Below, one piece after another: positions 1-10,460 of a stretch of 64,000 nt of DNA (position 1 is the first letter of the stretch; every line of letters begins with the position of its first letter). A program made the position numbers and the translations under genes. The notes beneath the pieces were generated by a model. It did no database searches. It was not told the DNA's origin and saw nothing but the letters and a program-made list of their open reading frames with translations. Source of the stretch: Petunia secreta (Eukaryota; Streptophyta; Magnoliopsida; Solanales; Solanaceae). Location of the stretch: contig JARKIP010000030.1 in the NCBI GenBank assembly GCA_029990175.1, forward strand, positions 16,579,501 through 16,643,500, read 5' to 3'.

Positions 1-73
1 TATCTGTTCGTGCGCTCCTCGGCCTTGACTTTCGACGACAAGACTTACCTTTCTGAAGTTTGGAACAAGAAGC

Positions 74-155
74 GTAAGTCCCCGAGTATTTTTGAGATTT
101 TTCATGTTCTTCCTTTTCTTCTCATCTGCTTACTTCGTTCAACTTCTTTTTGTAG
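74..155 (+). other. Intron of the T1 antisense ORF
   Basis: Starts GTAAGT after ...AAC AAG AAG C and ends TTTTTGTAG with a T-rich tract before it. Removing it joins a split codon and keeps the frame into 156-296. Confidence 0.6.
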
Positions 156-296
156 CGGCCAAGCGACCCTACGACGGGCTCATATCTGTTGATGAGCTGA
201 CGGCGTGGGTTGAGGCAATTTTGAAGGAGTTTGCTCCTGAGAGGAGAGAATGGGCGCATTTTGCTGCGCATAAGGGTCTGACCGTGAAAAATCATG

Positions 297-372
297 GTGA
301 GAATATTTCTGCTTTCATGATTATTCTTCTCCTTTGAAACTTCTCCGTGTCTGACCGTTTCACCTTTTGCAG
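297..372 (+). other. Intron of the T1 antisense ORF
   Basis: Starts GTGAGA and ends CCTTTTGCAG. Splicing joins the 156-296 exon to the 373-onward exon within a Gly codon; without splicing the frame ends at TGA near 335. Confidence 0.6.
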
Positions 373-1384
373 GTCTAGGTACTCAAGGAGATTTCTTTCC
401 TGCTCCTCCCCAGGACGTGCCTTCCGAACCTGTTGCTGACCCAGACACTGAGGCCGCAGCTATACTAGCTTCGGTGGAGGCACTGCGCAGCAGGGAGGGT
501 GGCGAGGTCCTCTTGCCTGGTGGCCTGGGCTCTTTGAAAAGAAAGAAGAAGAACCAGAATGAGGGCGGAGCACGGAAAAGGTCTGTTCGTAAGACTTCCG
601 TGGCTGCCGGGCAAGCCTCATCTGCTGGGGGTGAGCCTTTGCCTAGAGCCAATGCACCAGAGTCCGCAGGAGAGAGTGTCAAGACTACTGCTAAAGTCCC
701 CGAGTCTGCATGGGGAGAAGGTTTAGCCAAAGAGGTTATCTACCTTTCAGATACTGAGATCGAAGTCGATGAACCCCTTAGGCGAAAGCCTTATCTTGAA
801 GTGGCAAAAGGAAATTTGAGGAGGAGGTTGCCCGTACTCCGGAGAGGAGTCCCCGAGTTGATGACGGGGTGAAGGCGGCTCCTTCCCGTGTAGACAAAGG
901 GAAAAGAAAAATAGGTGAAGAGGAAGAAGAAGAGGAAGAAGAAGCAAGGGAAGAAGTTCCCCAAGAAGGTGGCCGAGGTCCTCGTGTTTTTCGTTTTGAG
1001 GACCTGGAGAATGTGGCTACTGAGGGGGCGACGCCTGTCGGTCTTCGCGAGTGTGATACGATATATCCTGGAGTGGAAGGTGATTCCAACCTATCATCAA
1101 CAAGGTTCATCTGGCGGTCAGTCATCGACGGCCAAACCAGATTGAAGGATATCAGGGGTGTGCGTTACAAGTTCGGGCCAAACTATCCTTCTGAACAGGC
1201 TTGGGAACCCAAGTACTGTGAGAGGAAACATACCATGAAACTTGCCCCTGATGTTAACTTCATAACTGGACCGGGTGGTTTAGCCAAGGATGTCTCTTCG
1301 CTCATCGGTCCTCGCGAAGAGTGGGTGATGAGGGAGCTGAGTGATGAGGAGTTAGCCTTTCAGATTGCTGCTGACTCTGCCCGG

Positions 1385-1459
1385 GTAAGTGTTTACTGCT
1401 TTGTGTTGGGAATAACTTTGGCCTCAGATTTCTAACTTTCGCTTATTTTACTTTTTCAG
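1385..1459 (+). other. Intron of the T1 antisense ORF
   Basis: Starts GTAAGT, ends CTTTTTCAG, 75 nt, phase 0. It joins the globular part to the coiled-coil part; reading through would stop at 1433-1435. Confidence 0.65.
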
Positions 1460-2619
1460 TCAAGTATGCTGGCTGCCGAGCTTATGTTCTGCTCCAGGAT
1501 CAACAATGTCGATCAAGTACTCGAGGTAAAGAAAGAGTTATTGGATGCTCTAAAGGAGAACAAGATCTTGACAGAGCAGTGTGGTCTCCTAGGGAGTGAA
1601 GTTAATCGACTAACTGATGTTAGCAATGAACGACTTGAGCAGATTAACGTACTCACCAAGGAGAAGGACCTTCTTCTTAAAGAAAAAGAAGGGTTCGCAC
1701 GCTCTGCCCAGGGTCTAGAGAGATTACTTGAAGAATGTAAAGCTTCTTTGAACAGTGCTATTGATGATCGCGCATCCCTTGAGATGAATCTGCGCGATCA
1801 GTCTGAGATTAAGGCCAAGCTTGCTGCGCTCGAGGCTAAACGTTCATTGCTCAGACTAAACAAGTTAACGTTGAGGAGATGCTGCAGATGACAAAAAGCG
1901 ATGTTCGCAAAATAAGACAAGCACTGAATCTCTCTCCTGAGGAGTCTGAAGGTGAAGATGAAGATGAAGATGAAGATGATGGCGAGAATTCGGGGGACGA
2001 TGGCAGAGCCGATAGAGCTGGTGCGTCGGGTTCTGGTCGTAGCCCCAAATGCTGATGCCCTTCCCCAATCTTTGAGTTTTTTCATCTGGCGAGAGCCAGA
2101 TTTAGTTGTTTGTGGATAGAGGTCTGGTAAAGACTCTCTGGTCTCTGATGGCTGGTTCCATTTGGCCTTTGATCACTCTGTAATCTTTTGTCAGCCATTT
2201 TCGGCATCTTATCATTTTACAGGATAATGTATATATGCTTTTAGATCTATTCAATGACTATATTTAGCCTGAACTTTTGATCTTTCGTTTGTATGTATTG
2301 TGGCTTTCGTGCCTTATGCTTGGGAATTTTCTGAAGTTTGAACTTTATTAAGTTCTGGTCTCCAAAAGTCTGCCCGAATGTTTTTAACTTAGCCTTTCGT
2401 TAGGAAGAGGTCGTAAGTTGTGAATAATCTGACCGAATCGTGGTCGTTAGACTTTTGGCCGAATCGTTGCTCTTTTGTGCATAACTTTGCTTATCATTTT
2501 GATAATTGAAAGTTGTTGTACGACTTTGTAGATTGGCTCTGGCCGAGTCGCTGGCCTTGTGAACAACTTCTCTTATTTTCGTGGAAGTTTGTCATGTAAA
2601 AGATTTTGAAAAATTTCAA

Positions 2620-2730
2620 AAACTTTCGCCTTTTGGCAAGGTCTTTCGCCTTTATGAAGGTCTTATTTCGCCTTTTGGCAAGGTCTTTCGCCTTTTGGCA
2701 AGGTCTTTTGCCTTTATGAAGGTCTTACCT
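2620..2730. repeat. Short tandem repeat, CGCCTTTTGGCAAGGTCTTT units
   Basis: Four to five degenerate copies of a unit of about 20-25 bases alternating 'cgccttttggcaaggtcttt' with 'cgcctttatgaaggtctta'. It lies in the non-coding part of T1. Confidence 0.7.
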
Positions 2731-2846
2731 GGCCTACGGGGGCCCCTCACACCCCCCTTGTTTTTATGTTGGAACACGGGAAGTGACAACATGAAAAGAG
2801 TTGAGGCGAGCTGCATATAGAACACATATAACCAAACGAGGAGTGT

Positions 2847-2919
2847 GTTCGTTGTGGGATTCGAACCCACAGCCGCGAAGTTGAAGAACTTCGAGCTCTG
2901 CCAGTTGAGCTAAACGGAT
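2847..2919 (-). tRNA. tRNA-like sequence, probably a pseudogene
   Basis: On the minus strand it folds as a tRNA: D arm GCTC/GAGC, anticodon stem CGAAG/CTTCG, T arm GTGGG/CCCAC, and an acceptor with 5 of 7 pairs (positions 1-72 and 3-70 mismatch). Both internal Pol III promoters are present: A box TAGCTCAACTGG (2901-2912) and a perfect B box GGTTCGAATCC (2857-2867). The anticodon loop appears to have 8 bases (TTCTTCAA), so no anticodon can be assigned. No T run follows closely. It could be an old tRNA pseudogene or the head of a tRNA-derived SINE. Confidence 0.45.
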
Positions 2920-3025
2920 CTGACCTTGTTTAGGTCGTTAGTAGTATTTAGAGAGAAAATATAGTAAAGGTAAGAACTTTCGTAAAAATAAAAGGCAAGT
3001 ATAAGATAACTGACCGTTTTACCAC

Positions 3026-4740
3026 TCAGAAGTGATACTTTTTGAGGTGAACCACATTCCAACTGTTCGGGACAGTGGAGCCGTCTGGTCGTGCCAAGCG
3101 ATAAGATCCCTTGCCGACTAAAGCAATTACTTTATAGGGGCCTTCCCAGTTAGGGCCAAGCTTCCCTGAGTTTGTTTCTTGTGTTCTCTGGGAGACTTTC
3201 CTTAGCACAAAATCTCCAACTTGGAAGCTTCACACGCGCAGTCCCCGATTGTAATATTGTTCAATTCGTTCTTTCTGGGCGACTACTCGTACAAGGGCTA
3301 GCTCTATCCGTTCTTCGAGGAGGTCCAGCTCTTCGGAGAGGTTGACTGAATTTGATTCTTCAGTGGCATGTGCGTATCGCAAGCTGGGCTCTCCTATTTC
3401 AACTGGGATTAAAGCATCTGCACCATATACCAATGAGTATGGAGTCTCTCCAGTACTCATTTTTATCGTTGTGCGGTAAGCCCATAGTACTTCAGGTAAC
3501 TCTTCTACCCAACATCCCTTTTCCTGCTCGAGGCGCTTTTTAAGGGATTCAATAATGATTTTATTGGTAGATTCTGCCTGTCCATTAGCAACAGGATGGT
3601 ATGAAGAGGAAGTGATCCTCTTGATGTGCAGATCGTCGAGGAACCTAGTCACTTTCTAGCCGATAAATTATGGGCCGTTGTCCATGACTATTTCCTTAGG
3701 TGCTCCAAAGCGGCATACGACAAAACGCCAGAGGAAATCGACAACCTTTGTTTGTCGTATCCTCGTGTATGCTGCCGCTTCGACCCACTTGGTGAAGTAA
3801 TCAGTGATGATCAATAAGAAACGCATCCCTCTCGGTGCGGTGGAAGAGGATCGACTATATCCATCCCCCATTTCATGAATGGCCACGGAGAGATTATTGA
3901 ACGGAGTGGTTCTGCTGGCTGATGGAGAAAATGGGCGAACCTCTGGCACTTGTCACATTTTTTGACAAATTCGTTCGTATATTTCTCCATTTTGTCCCAA
4001 TAATAACCTGCACGGATCAGCTTTCGGGCTAACGCCTTGCCCCCGGAGTGATTTCCACAGCAGCCCTCATGGACTTCTCTCATCACGTAGTTGATTTGAT
4101 TCGGTCCAAGACACTTTGCGAGAGGTCCTGCAAACATTTTGCGGTAGAGTTCGCCGTTGACAATTGTATACCGAGCAGCTTTTATTCGGAGTTTGCGAGC
4201 GTCTTTTGTGTCTACGGGTAGAGTCCCATGGAGAAGATAGTTTGCTATCTCATTCCGCCAGTCCCAAGTAGCGTTGATGGTGTTGACTTCGAATTTTTCT
4301 CTGTCTATGGTCGTGTAGAGAAGTTGAACAACAGCTGAGGAGCTGGCTGCCCCTATCTCTGCCACTGATCCCAAATTTGCGAGAGCATCGGCTTCATGGT
4401 TTTCTTCCCGTGGAATCTGAAATGCCTCCCATTCGTCAAACTGTGCTAGGAGTTCTTTCACTCGGGCGAGATATACTTGCATCCTGGATTCTCGTGCAAT
4501 GAAGCCTCCATTTATTTGATTGACCACCAGCTGAGAGTCACTTTTGAGTTTGACGATGGTCGCTCCATAATTTCGGGCTAGTTCTAATCCTGCAATAACG
4601 ACCTCATATTTGGCCTCATTGTTAGTAATAAATGGGCACTTGATAGCCTGTCTTACCGTCTCTCTAGATGGAGCAACAAGAACCAGTCCAAGCCCGGACC
4701 CTTTGACGCTCGAGGAGCCGTCTGTATGGAGGATCCACGT
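3026..4740 (-). pseudogene. T1 second RNase H (aRNH) and integrase
   Basis: Starting near 4740 (HTDGSS) comes a plant-type/archaeal RNase H (KYEVVIAGLELA, DSQLVVNQINGG, ENHEADALANLG), the domain acquired by Tat/Ogre elements. It is followed by the zinc-binding integrase head (EVHEGCCGNHSGGKALARK ... CDKCQR), the catalytic core (GMDIVDP; TDYFTKWVEA; IVMDNGP; HPVANGQAESTNK) and a C-terminal domain (GPNWEGPYKVI, NSWNVVHLKKYHF) ending at 3026. Frame changes lie near 4735 and 3830; stops interrupt after DNGP and after NRGLRV. Integrase would insert the cDNA into the genome; this copy is inactive. Confidence 0.85.
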
Positions 4741-6160
4741 GCAGCATAAAGAATAGCTTCTTTTTCTGCCTCAGGGTATATATTAGTGCTAAAATCCGCC
4801 ACGAAGTCTGCTAAAACTTGTGATTTTATTGCTACCCTAGGTGGGTAGGTGATATCAAATTCAGATAATTCTATAGCCCATTTTACTAACCTCCCTGAAA
4901 ATTCAGGTTTGTGCAAAATATTTTGTAAAGGAAAGGTTGTAACCACAGCTATTGAATGACTTTGAAAGTAAGGGCGTAACTTATGAGCAGCAGTTACTAG
5001 TGATAACGCCAATTTTTCTAAGGGTTGATAGCGTGTTTCTGCGTCAATTAGAGCTTTACTAATGTAATAGATAGGAAGTTGTTTACCTTTTTCTTCCCGA
5101 ACTAGAATGGCGCTTACCGACGATTCTGAGATTGCAAGATAAATCAGCAGTTGCTCACCCTCCTGAGGTGTGGAGAGCAGCGGTGGATTGGATAGGTACT
5201 TTTTCAGATCCTTTAATGCCTGTTGGCATTCGGGGGTCCATTCGAACTCCTTGTTTTGGTTTAAAACATCGAAGAAACTTTTGCATCGGTCGGACGACCG
5301 GGAGATGAATCTTCGTAGTGCCGCCACTCTTCCCGTCAGTTTCATGACGTCTTTCCTGTTGTGGAGTACATCTGGAATTGATTCAATGGCTTTAATTTGA
5401 GCGGGATTGACTTCAATTCCACGTTGAGAAACGATGAAGCCCAGGAATTTTCCCGATCCGACTCCGAATGCACACTTCTCAGGGTTCAGCTTCATATTGT
5501 ACTGATCTAGGATTCGGAAAGCTTCTTTCAGATGCGCCAGATGGTCCTCTGCTCATTTGGATTTGATCAAGATATCATCGATGTATACTTCCATAGTCTT
5601 TCCGATATGGTCATGGAACATTCGATTGACTAGACCCTGATATGTTCCACCTGCATTTTTTAGTCCAAATGGCATAACTTTATAACAATATGTACCTCGA
5701 CAGGTTATGAACGTTGTTTTCTCCTGGTCTTCAGGATCCATCAATATCTGGTTATATCCGGAATACGCGTCGAGGAAGGTGAGCACCTCGTGTCCGGCTG
5801 TTGCGTCGATCAGTTGATCTATCATGGGAAGGGGATATGAATCCTTCGGGCAGGCTTTGTTTAGATCCGTGAAGTCAATGCAGACTCGCCATTTACCATT
5901 CTTCTTAGGTACAACGACCACGTTGGCTAGCCAGTCCGGGTATTTGACTTCACGCACAGATCCAATCTTCAACAGCTGATCCACCTCGTCGTTGATGACC
6001 TGGTTCCGAAAAGCCCCTTACTGGCGCGTCTTCTGTATCACCGGGCGGTGATATGGGTCGACATTCAACCTGTGAGTAATGATGTCGGGAGAAATGCCTG
6101 TCATATCTGCGTGGGACCAGGCAAATGTTGTATGCCGCTCCTTGAGCAACTGGAGGATAT
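4741..6160 (-). pseudogene. T1 reverse transcriptase and RNase H
   Basis: RT motifs in order: FAWSHADMTGI and the N-terminal fingers near 6130, VVVPKKNGKWRVCIDF, the palm DAYSGYNQI, MPFGLKNAGGTYQ and the catalytic YIDDILI (near 5565). The thumb follows (KFLGFIVSQRGIEVNPAQIKAI), then the first RNase H (LPIYYISKALIDAETRY, EFDITYPPR). RT and RNase H share one frame with a TGA at about 5551; upstream a shift near 6020-6190 separates it from protease. Confidence 0.88.
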
Positions 6161-6354
6161 CTCCCCCGTAGGCGCTCGCTCAATTCGGTCCCTAAGTATA
6201 CCTTCCGTTCCGGCTTACCAGCGAACAATTCTTCGGGTTCCAAAGCTTCCATGGTCGGCATATAGTTTTCTCTTTCGTCCATCTTTGTGATGAATTCCGG
6301 GACCTCGTACTTTGTTTCTTCATGTGGTATATCTGGTCCCGGTCACTGTAATTG

Positions 6355-6940
6355 CTATTTGTTCTCTTCGGATAGTTTGAGAGCCACCGAATAGCAATCT
6401 CGGGCAGAGCGTTGCTCTCCTCGGACCTCACGTACTCCCCATTCGGATGGGAACTTCAATACTTGATGATAAGTTGAAGGAACAGCTTGCATATCGTGGA
6501 TCCAAGGTCTCCCCAAAATGATGTTGTAGGCTAGATCCGCATCAACAACATGAAAAGTTGTCTCCTTCGCTACCCCTTCGGCGAGATTTGTCAGGGTAAT
6601 CTCGCCAAGAGTCTTCTCGCTTGAGTTGTTGAAACCGGAGAGAACTCGAGATATTGGTATGATCTTATTCGACAACTGCATCTCCCTTACAACCCGTGAT
6701 TGGATAATATTTGCAGAACTGCCCGCATCAATGAGTACTCTTTTGACGTCGAATTCCGCCACGCATAATGTTATTAATAACGTATCAGCATGCGGGAATT
6801 GCGAACCGTCTGCATCAGAATACTCAAATGTTATTGTTTCTTCTGATCGTGGGCGTTTGTTGTTTGTGACGGAGACCTTTGCATACTTTTTCGCTGTGAA
6901 GGTAACGGAGTCCACCTCGATTCCACCTGAAATAACATTA
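6355..6940 (-). pseudogene. T1 aspartic protease
   Basis: Contains the retropepsin active site as VLIDAGSSANII, the flap-like region GFNNSSEKTLG and the late motif YNIILGRPWIHDM. It would cleave the Gag-Pol polyprotein. The frame is open for 187 codons but is shifted against gag upstream. Confidence 0.85.
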
Positions 6941-8527
6941 ACATCCTCCTTGGAGAGGATGCTCGTGGAGGGTCAGGTTTGTTCTGTTGTGCCTTCGCGT
7001 GAGTCTGCTTCCCCTTCTCGGTCAGGAACTCCTTCAAGAATCCCTGTTTCAACAAATGAGCAATTTCATACCTCATGTCTTTCGGCCACTTGACCTTCTC
7101 TCCCATGTCTTTGAGTGCTGCCACTACTTCAGACATTTCCACGTTGAAGTTTGGCAGGCTTGGGGCTCCACGGAGGCTTGATTCTGAATCATCTCTTTGG
7201 GACAATCCTTTGTTGTTGTGGTTGCGTCCTTTGGAATGGTTGCGTGACTGATCAGGGTACGGCTCATAACGTACGTCTGATCTCTCGATCTCTGCCTTTC
7301 CGCCGGATCCACTATTGCGTGCCTGAGCCCTTCCTCGAGTACCTGTTCCAATCAATTTATCTTTGTCTATACGTACCTTTGAATTGTAACGGTTGTAGAC
7401 GTCCGACCAGCTGGCTGTTGGGAACTCGTGAAGAGATTCGTAAAGTCTGCGCGTGGCCTCTGAGCTCCTAATATCCAGGCTTTTGGTAAATGCGATTGCT
7501 GCCCATTTATCCGGTACTTTGGGAAGCATCATGCGCTCTCTTTAGAAGCGATCTACGTATTTGCGGAGAGACTCGTCGGGCCTTTGCTTGATTTCAAAGA
7601 TATCCTGTACGCGGGTTTCTGTCTTCTGAGCGCCTGTGTGTGCCTTCACGAACAACTCAGCCATCTCTGCGAAAGACCCAATGGAGTTTGGTGGCAACAT
7701 TGAGTACCATCGTAGAGCTCCGTCTGCTAGGGTTTCCACGAACTTCTTCAATTGAACAGATTCGATCTCCTCGTCGGTGAGATCGCTAGCCTTTATAAAG
7801 TTACTGAACATCATGAGGTGGTCGCTGGGATCAGATGTTCCGCGGTACCTCGGAATGTTTGGCATCTTGAACGTCTTAGGTATCGCCTTTCGGGCTGCCT
7901 CCTTCTTCCAGGGCCGCTGGGAATATCGTTGGACATCGACTTTCTTCAGGGTGGGTGGAGCGCCTGGTATCTGATCAATTCTCTCGTGAAGAGACTTTTG
8001 AAGTGCTTCCTGGCTTTCTTGAATTGTTTGGTGAGAGCTTCCACAACAAGGCTCATCTCCGTAGGCGCCATAGACCCTCCATTCCGATTCTGATTGACTT
8101 GGGTCGTTGGATCTGCAGTCCCCCCGTTATTCCGTTCTCCACCTTGCCTTGAAGTGTGTGAGGAAGGAGCGTCGCGACCAGGTGTTGCAGCGTCAGCTCT
8201 TGCAGTTGAAGGGTTACTCATTCGGAGAGAGGTGAGCACCTCGTTTATTCCTCAGTTTACCTCTGTCTGTTCCTGCATGAAAGCAAAGAGTGTTTCCTGG
8301 AGGTTCCCTTTGCCAGGGGAGAGACTCCTATGGCGTCGTCTCCTGGGTGGGGTAGTACTCTGAGAGCGCATACGCCTATTTCGCTGCCTGACCAGTCCTT
8401 GGGAAGATTGTTGCTGCCCATCGGACGAATAGTCGGGAGAATAATCAGGAGAATAATTAGGACTGGATGGAGGAGTATTTACCTGACTCCCACCTACGAT
8501 AGTTCGTTGTGAACTGCTTTCTGCCAT
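6941..8527 (-). pseudogene. T1 Gag
   Basis: ATG at 8527 (MAESSSQRTIVGG). A basic Ser/Arg/Pro-rich head is followed by the retrotransposon gag core (MPNIPRYRGTSDPSDHLMMF; DGALRWYSMLPPNSIGSF; DESLRKYVDRF) and a basic tail. It would form the virus-like particle. In-frame stops at 8252 and 7542 and a shift near 7950 disable it. I see no clear CCHC zinc knuckle. Confidence 0.8.
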
Positions 8528-8604
8528 GTTAGTTATAGAACAAAAAGACTGACGAAAAGAGGTGCAATATCAGAAAAGATAAACTATTAACCTCCGAAGG
8601 CTAT

Positions 8605-8632
8605 TGACCAGCTCCCACTGTGGTCGCCAAAT
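8605..8632 (-). promoter_or_regulatory. T1 primer-binding region
   Basis: Directly inside the LTR end the minus strand reads aatttggcgaccacagtggg. TGGCGACC... adjacent to the LTR is the usual position and form of a primer site in this lineage; the tRNA is not assigned. Confidence 0.5.
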
Positions 8633-9281
8633 TGTTTAACCTAGATCCGATTTTAGGCCAATTAACAACTAAATTTGTATTTGCAGAGTCACGATCAATA
8701 GTTGAGATTAAGAGTTTAAATGACGAACCAAAGCGGTGATAGATTTGTAAACTATATAGGAATGAGATATAAGTATGAATTAATAAAGATAAAGCATAGA
8801 CAAAAGTAAGAAAAAGTAACCGTGTCGTATCGTTTATCCCCGGAGAGAGTTCTTCGATACTAGTTGTACTTAGAAGATCAAAGAACTAAGATGCTAGGAA
8901 AATATGAGCAAAAAGTAATATCTGAGCAAGAGCGAGAGAGTATTCTTATTGATATTGTAGACAGGAAGTAAAGTTGTGTTACAATGGCTTAGAACAAATG
9001 CTATTTATAAGTGTGATTTCGTAATTGCTGGGCATGGATCCGTCTGGATATGTAACTGCTGGGCACGTATCCGTTGGATGTATAACCGTTGGGTTGTAAT
9101 GATTGCCTTTATGACCATTAATTGAATGATCGTGAATGATCAGGTTAATAACTGCTCACTCAGATCGGGTTGGCTGATGAAGTGTTTCATAACTCCTTTG
9201 GGTCTGCTCGTGATAATTGTCTATCTATTAGATGTCTGTCCGTTGGAACTTCTGCCCGTACCACGTGGTGGACACGTGTCA
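8633..9281 (-). repeat. 5' LTR of T1
   Basis: The minus-strand LTR ends ...ctaggttaaaca at 8633, next to the primer region. The outer end is tentative: a minus-strand TGACACGTGTCCACCACGTG at 9281 would be a good LTR start and carries two G-box cores (CACGTG). The other LTR copy is outside the window, so the outer edge cannot be checked here. Confidence 0.55.
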
Positions 9282-9289
9282 CCTTTCAA

Positions 9290-9437
9290 GTGCTGTCAGC
9301 TTTTATCCAATACACTGCCTACCTCTCCTTGATAGATATAAATAGAAGGATAGTTTAGTCTTTGTATTTAGTATTAGATACTATAAATAACTCTTGTAAT
9401 TGTTCAATATTCATTATCAAAGTCATTCACTGTTTCA
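9290..9437 (+). repeat. Copia 5' LTR, inner end certain, outer end tentative
   Basis: The inner end ...cactgtttca at 9437 abuts the primer site. A TATA-like tataaata lies at about 9338 and another at 9383. The start is guessed at a TG near 9290, which would give a very short LTR; no 3' LTR survives to compare. Confidence 0.4.
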
Positions 9438-9452
9438 TGGTATCAGATACCT
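9438..9452 (+). promoter_or_regulatory. Copia primer-binding site (tRNA-iMet type)
   Basis: TGGTATCAGATAC immediately follows the LTR end; this is the initiator-methionine tRNA complement with one change from the usual TGGTATCAGAGC. Confidence 0.7.
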
Positions 9453-9488
9453 AGGTTACGCTAACTCCTACTCGTTCTCTACGTCCTC

Positions 9489-10460
9489 ATGGCTTCATCT
9501 CCATCCACTGCTTCTCAAACTTCCTCTCTTTCTTCCATGGCTACTCTTCCAGCCACAACTCCTATTTTGCAATCCGCTGTGTCCGTTTCCAATATAAAAA
9601 ACTTAATTCCTACCATTCTTGATTATACAAACTACACGCTTTGGAGAGAATTATTTCTTCCTGTGTTTAAAGGATATGGAGTCTATGGTTTTATCGATGG
9701 AAGTTATCCATGTCCAGAGTCTACTCTTACCATGAAAGATGGAACTACTATTTTTAATCCGACTTTTCAACAATCGGTCCAACTTGACTCAATTATTTTG
9801 TCATGGATACAAGCCATAGTTTCTCAAGAAATACTTCAGGCAAATATTCATCCCAACACCCCTCTTACTGCTCGTGATCATGTTAGTTCTCGTACTCTAC
9901 AACTTAAAGTTCAATTTCATAACCTTAAGAAAGGTTCTCTTTCCATTAATGATTATGTGCACCGCCTCAAATTAATAGCGGATGCCTTGACATCAACTGG
10001 TAATCCTATTTCCGATTCAGATCTTGTTTGGCCTCTCTCCGAACTATCTATATGTAGCACTTCAATCTCAACTAGTATTCCACTTCCTACATTTCTTGAG
10101 ACTCGATCTCTTTTATTTCTTCATGAAACTCAATTGATCTCTCTTCTACTATATCGAATTCTTCTACTGCTTAGCCAAAAAATAGTTTTATTCTCAAGGA
10201 AGGGGTCGTGGTCGAAACTCTAATGGTGGTAGACATAACAATGGTGGTCATGGTAGAGGTCGAAATAACAACAATGGCTACCACAAAAAAATTTGCCTAC
10301 TCCTACTCAATTCACTCCACATCCGCGGGCTCCTTCAATCATAGGTCCTGCTCCGTTCTCTAGTCTTTCTCAGTACAATCTTTGCTTATGCAGCCCCTTC
10401 GCCTTTTCAGTGTCAGTTGTGTTTTCAACCTACTCATACAGCACGAGACTGCTCATATCT
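9489..10460 (+). pseudogene. Copia Gag
   Basis: ATG 9489. The first part has the Copia gag layout (a DYTNYTLWRELFLPVFKGYG segment, then SWIQAIVSQEIL). Between 9840 and 9850 the usual middle of the domain seems deleted. A later part (QFHNLKKGSLSINDYVHRLK) follows, then frameshifts after about 10030, a Gly/Arg/Asn-rich RNA-binding stretch (10190-10290) and a zinc knuckle CQLCFQPTHTARDC at 10411-10452. Confidence 0.75.

Larger units (their letters stand above)
1..2055 (+). pseudogene. Antisense ORF (aORF) of T1, spliced, coiled-coil protein, 5' end missing
   Basis: The function is unknown; it resembles the plant 'putative gypsy-type transposon' (Transposase_28-like) proteins encoded antisense to pol in Tat elements. 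The reading frame is rebuilt over introns 74-155, 297-372 and 1385-1459, each with GT...AG ends and short enough (75-82 nt) to be plant introns; all three joins keep the frame. The protein has a Pro/Ala-rich section, a run of Glu/Lys (about 915-950), a folded part containing WEPKYCERKHTMKLAP, a long Lys/Glu/Leu heptad-like coiled coil (1480-1840) and an acidic tail rich in Glu-Asp (about 1938-2030) ending at TGA 2053-2055. Two single-base shifts, near 806-814 and near 1840-1860, break the frame. The true start lies outside the window. Confidence 0.65.
2056..3025. other. Non-coding gap between antisense ORF and integrase of T1
   Basis: No credible coding sequence. It contains T-rich sequence, repeated gaccgaatcg/ggccgagtcg phrases (about 2425-2550), a short tandem repeat (2620-2730) and the tRNA-like sequence. 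Small open frames here overlap the repeat and carry no domain. Confidence 0.6.
1..9281 (-). mobile_element. T1: Tat-lineage Ty3/gypsy LTR retrotransposon, partial
   Basis: Reading right to left the order is LTR (8633-~9281), primer-binding region, gag, aspartic protease, reverse transcriptase, RNase H, a second archaeal-type RNase H, integrase, then non-coding sequence and an antisense ORF. The Ty3 order (integrase last) together with a second RNase H after the first and an antisense ORF after integrase is the signature of the Tat/Ogre lineage. The coding part carries about four frameshifts and several stops, so it is dead but not ancient. The second LTR must lie left of base 1. Confidence 0.85.

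Noticed and set aside
2847..2919. Functional tRNA gene
   Set aside because: Two acceptor mismatches, an 8-base anticodon loop and no nearby terminator; kept only as tRNA-like.
6987..7471. Plus-strand frames in the T1 gag region (and similar ones across 5170-5400, 7752-8512)
   Set aside because: Shadows of the minus-strand gag-pol; no domain of their own.
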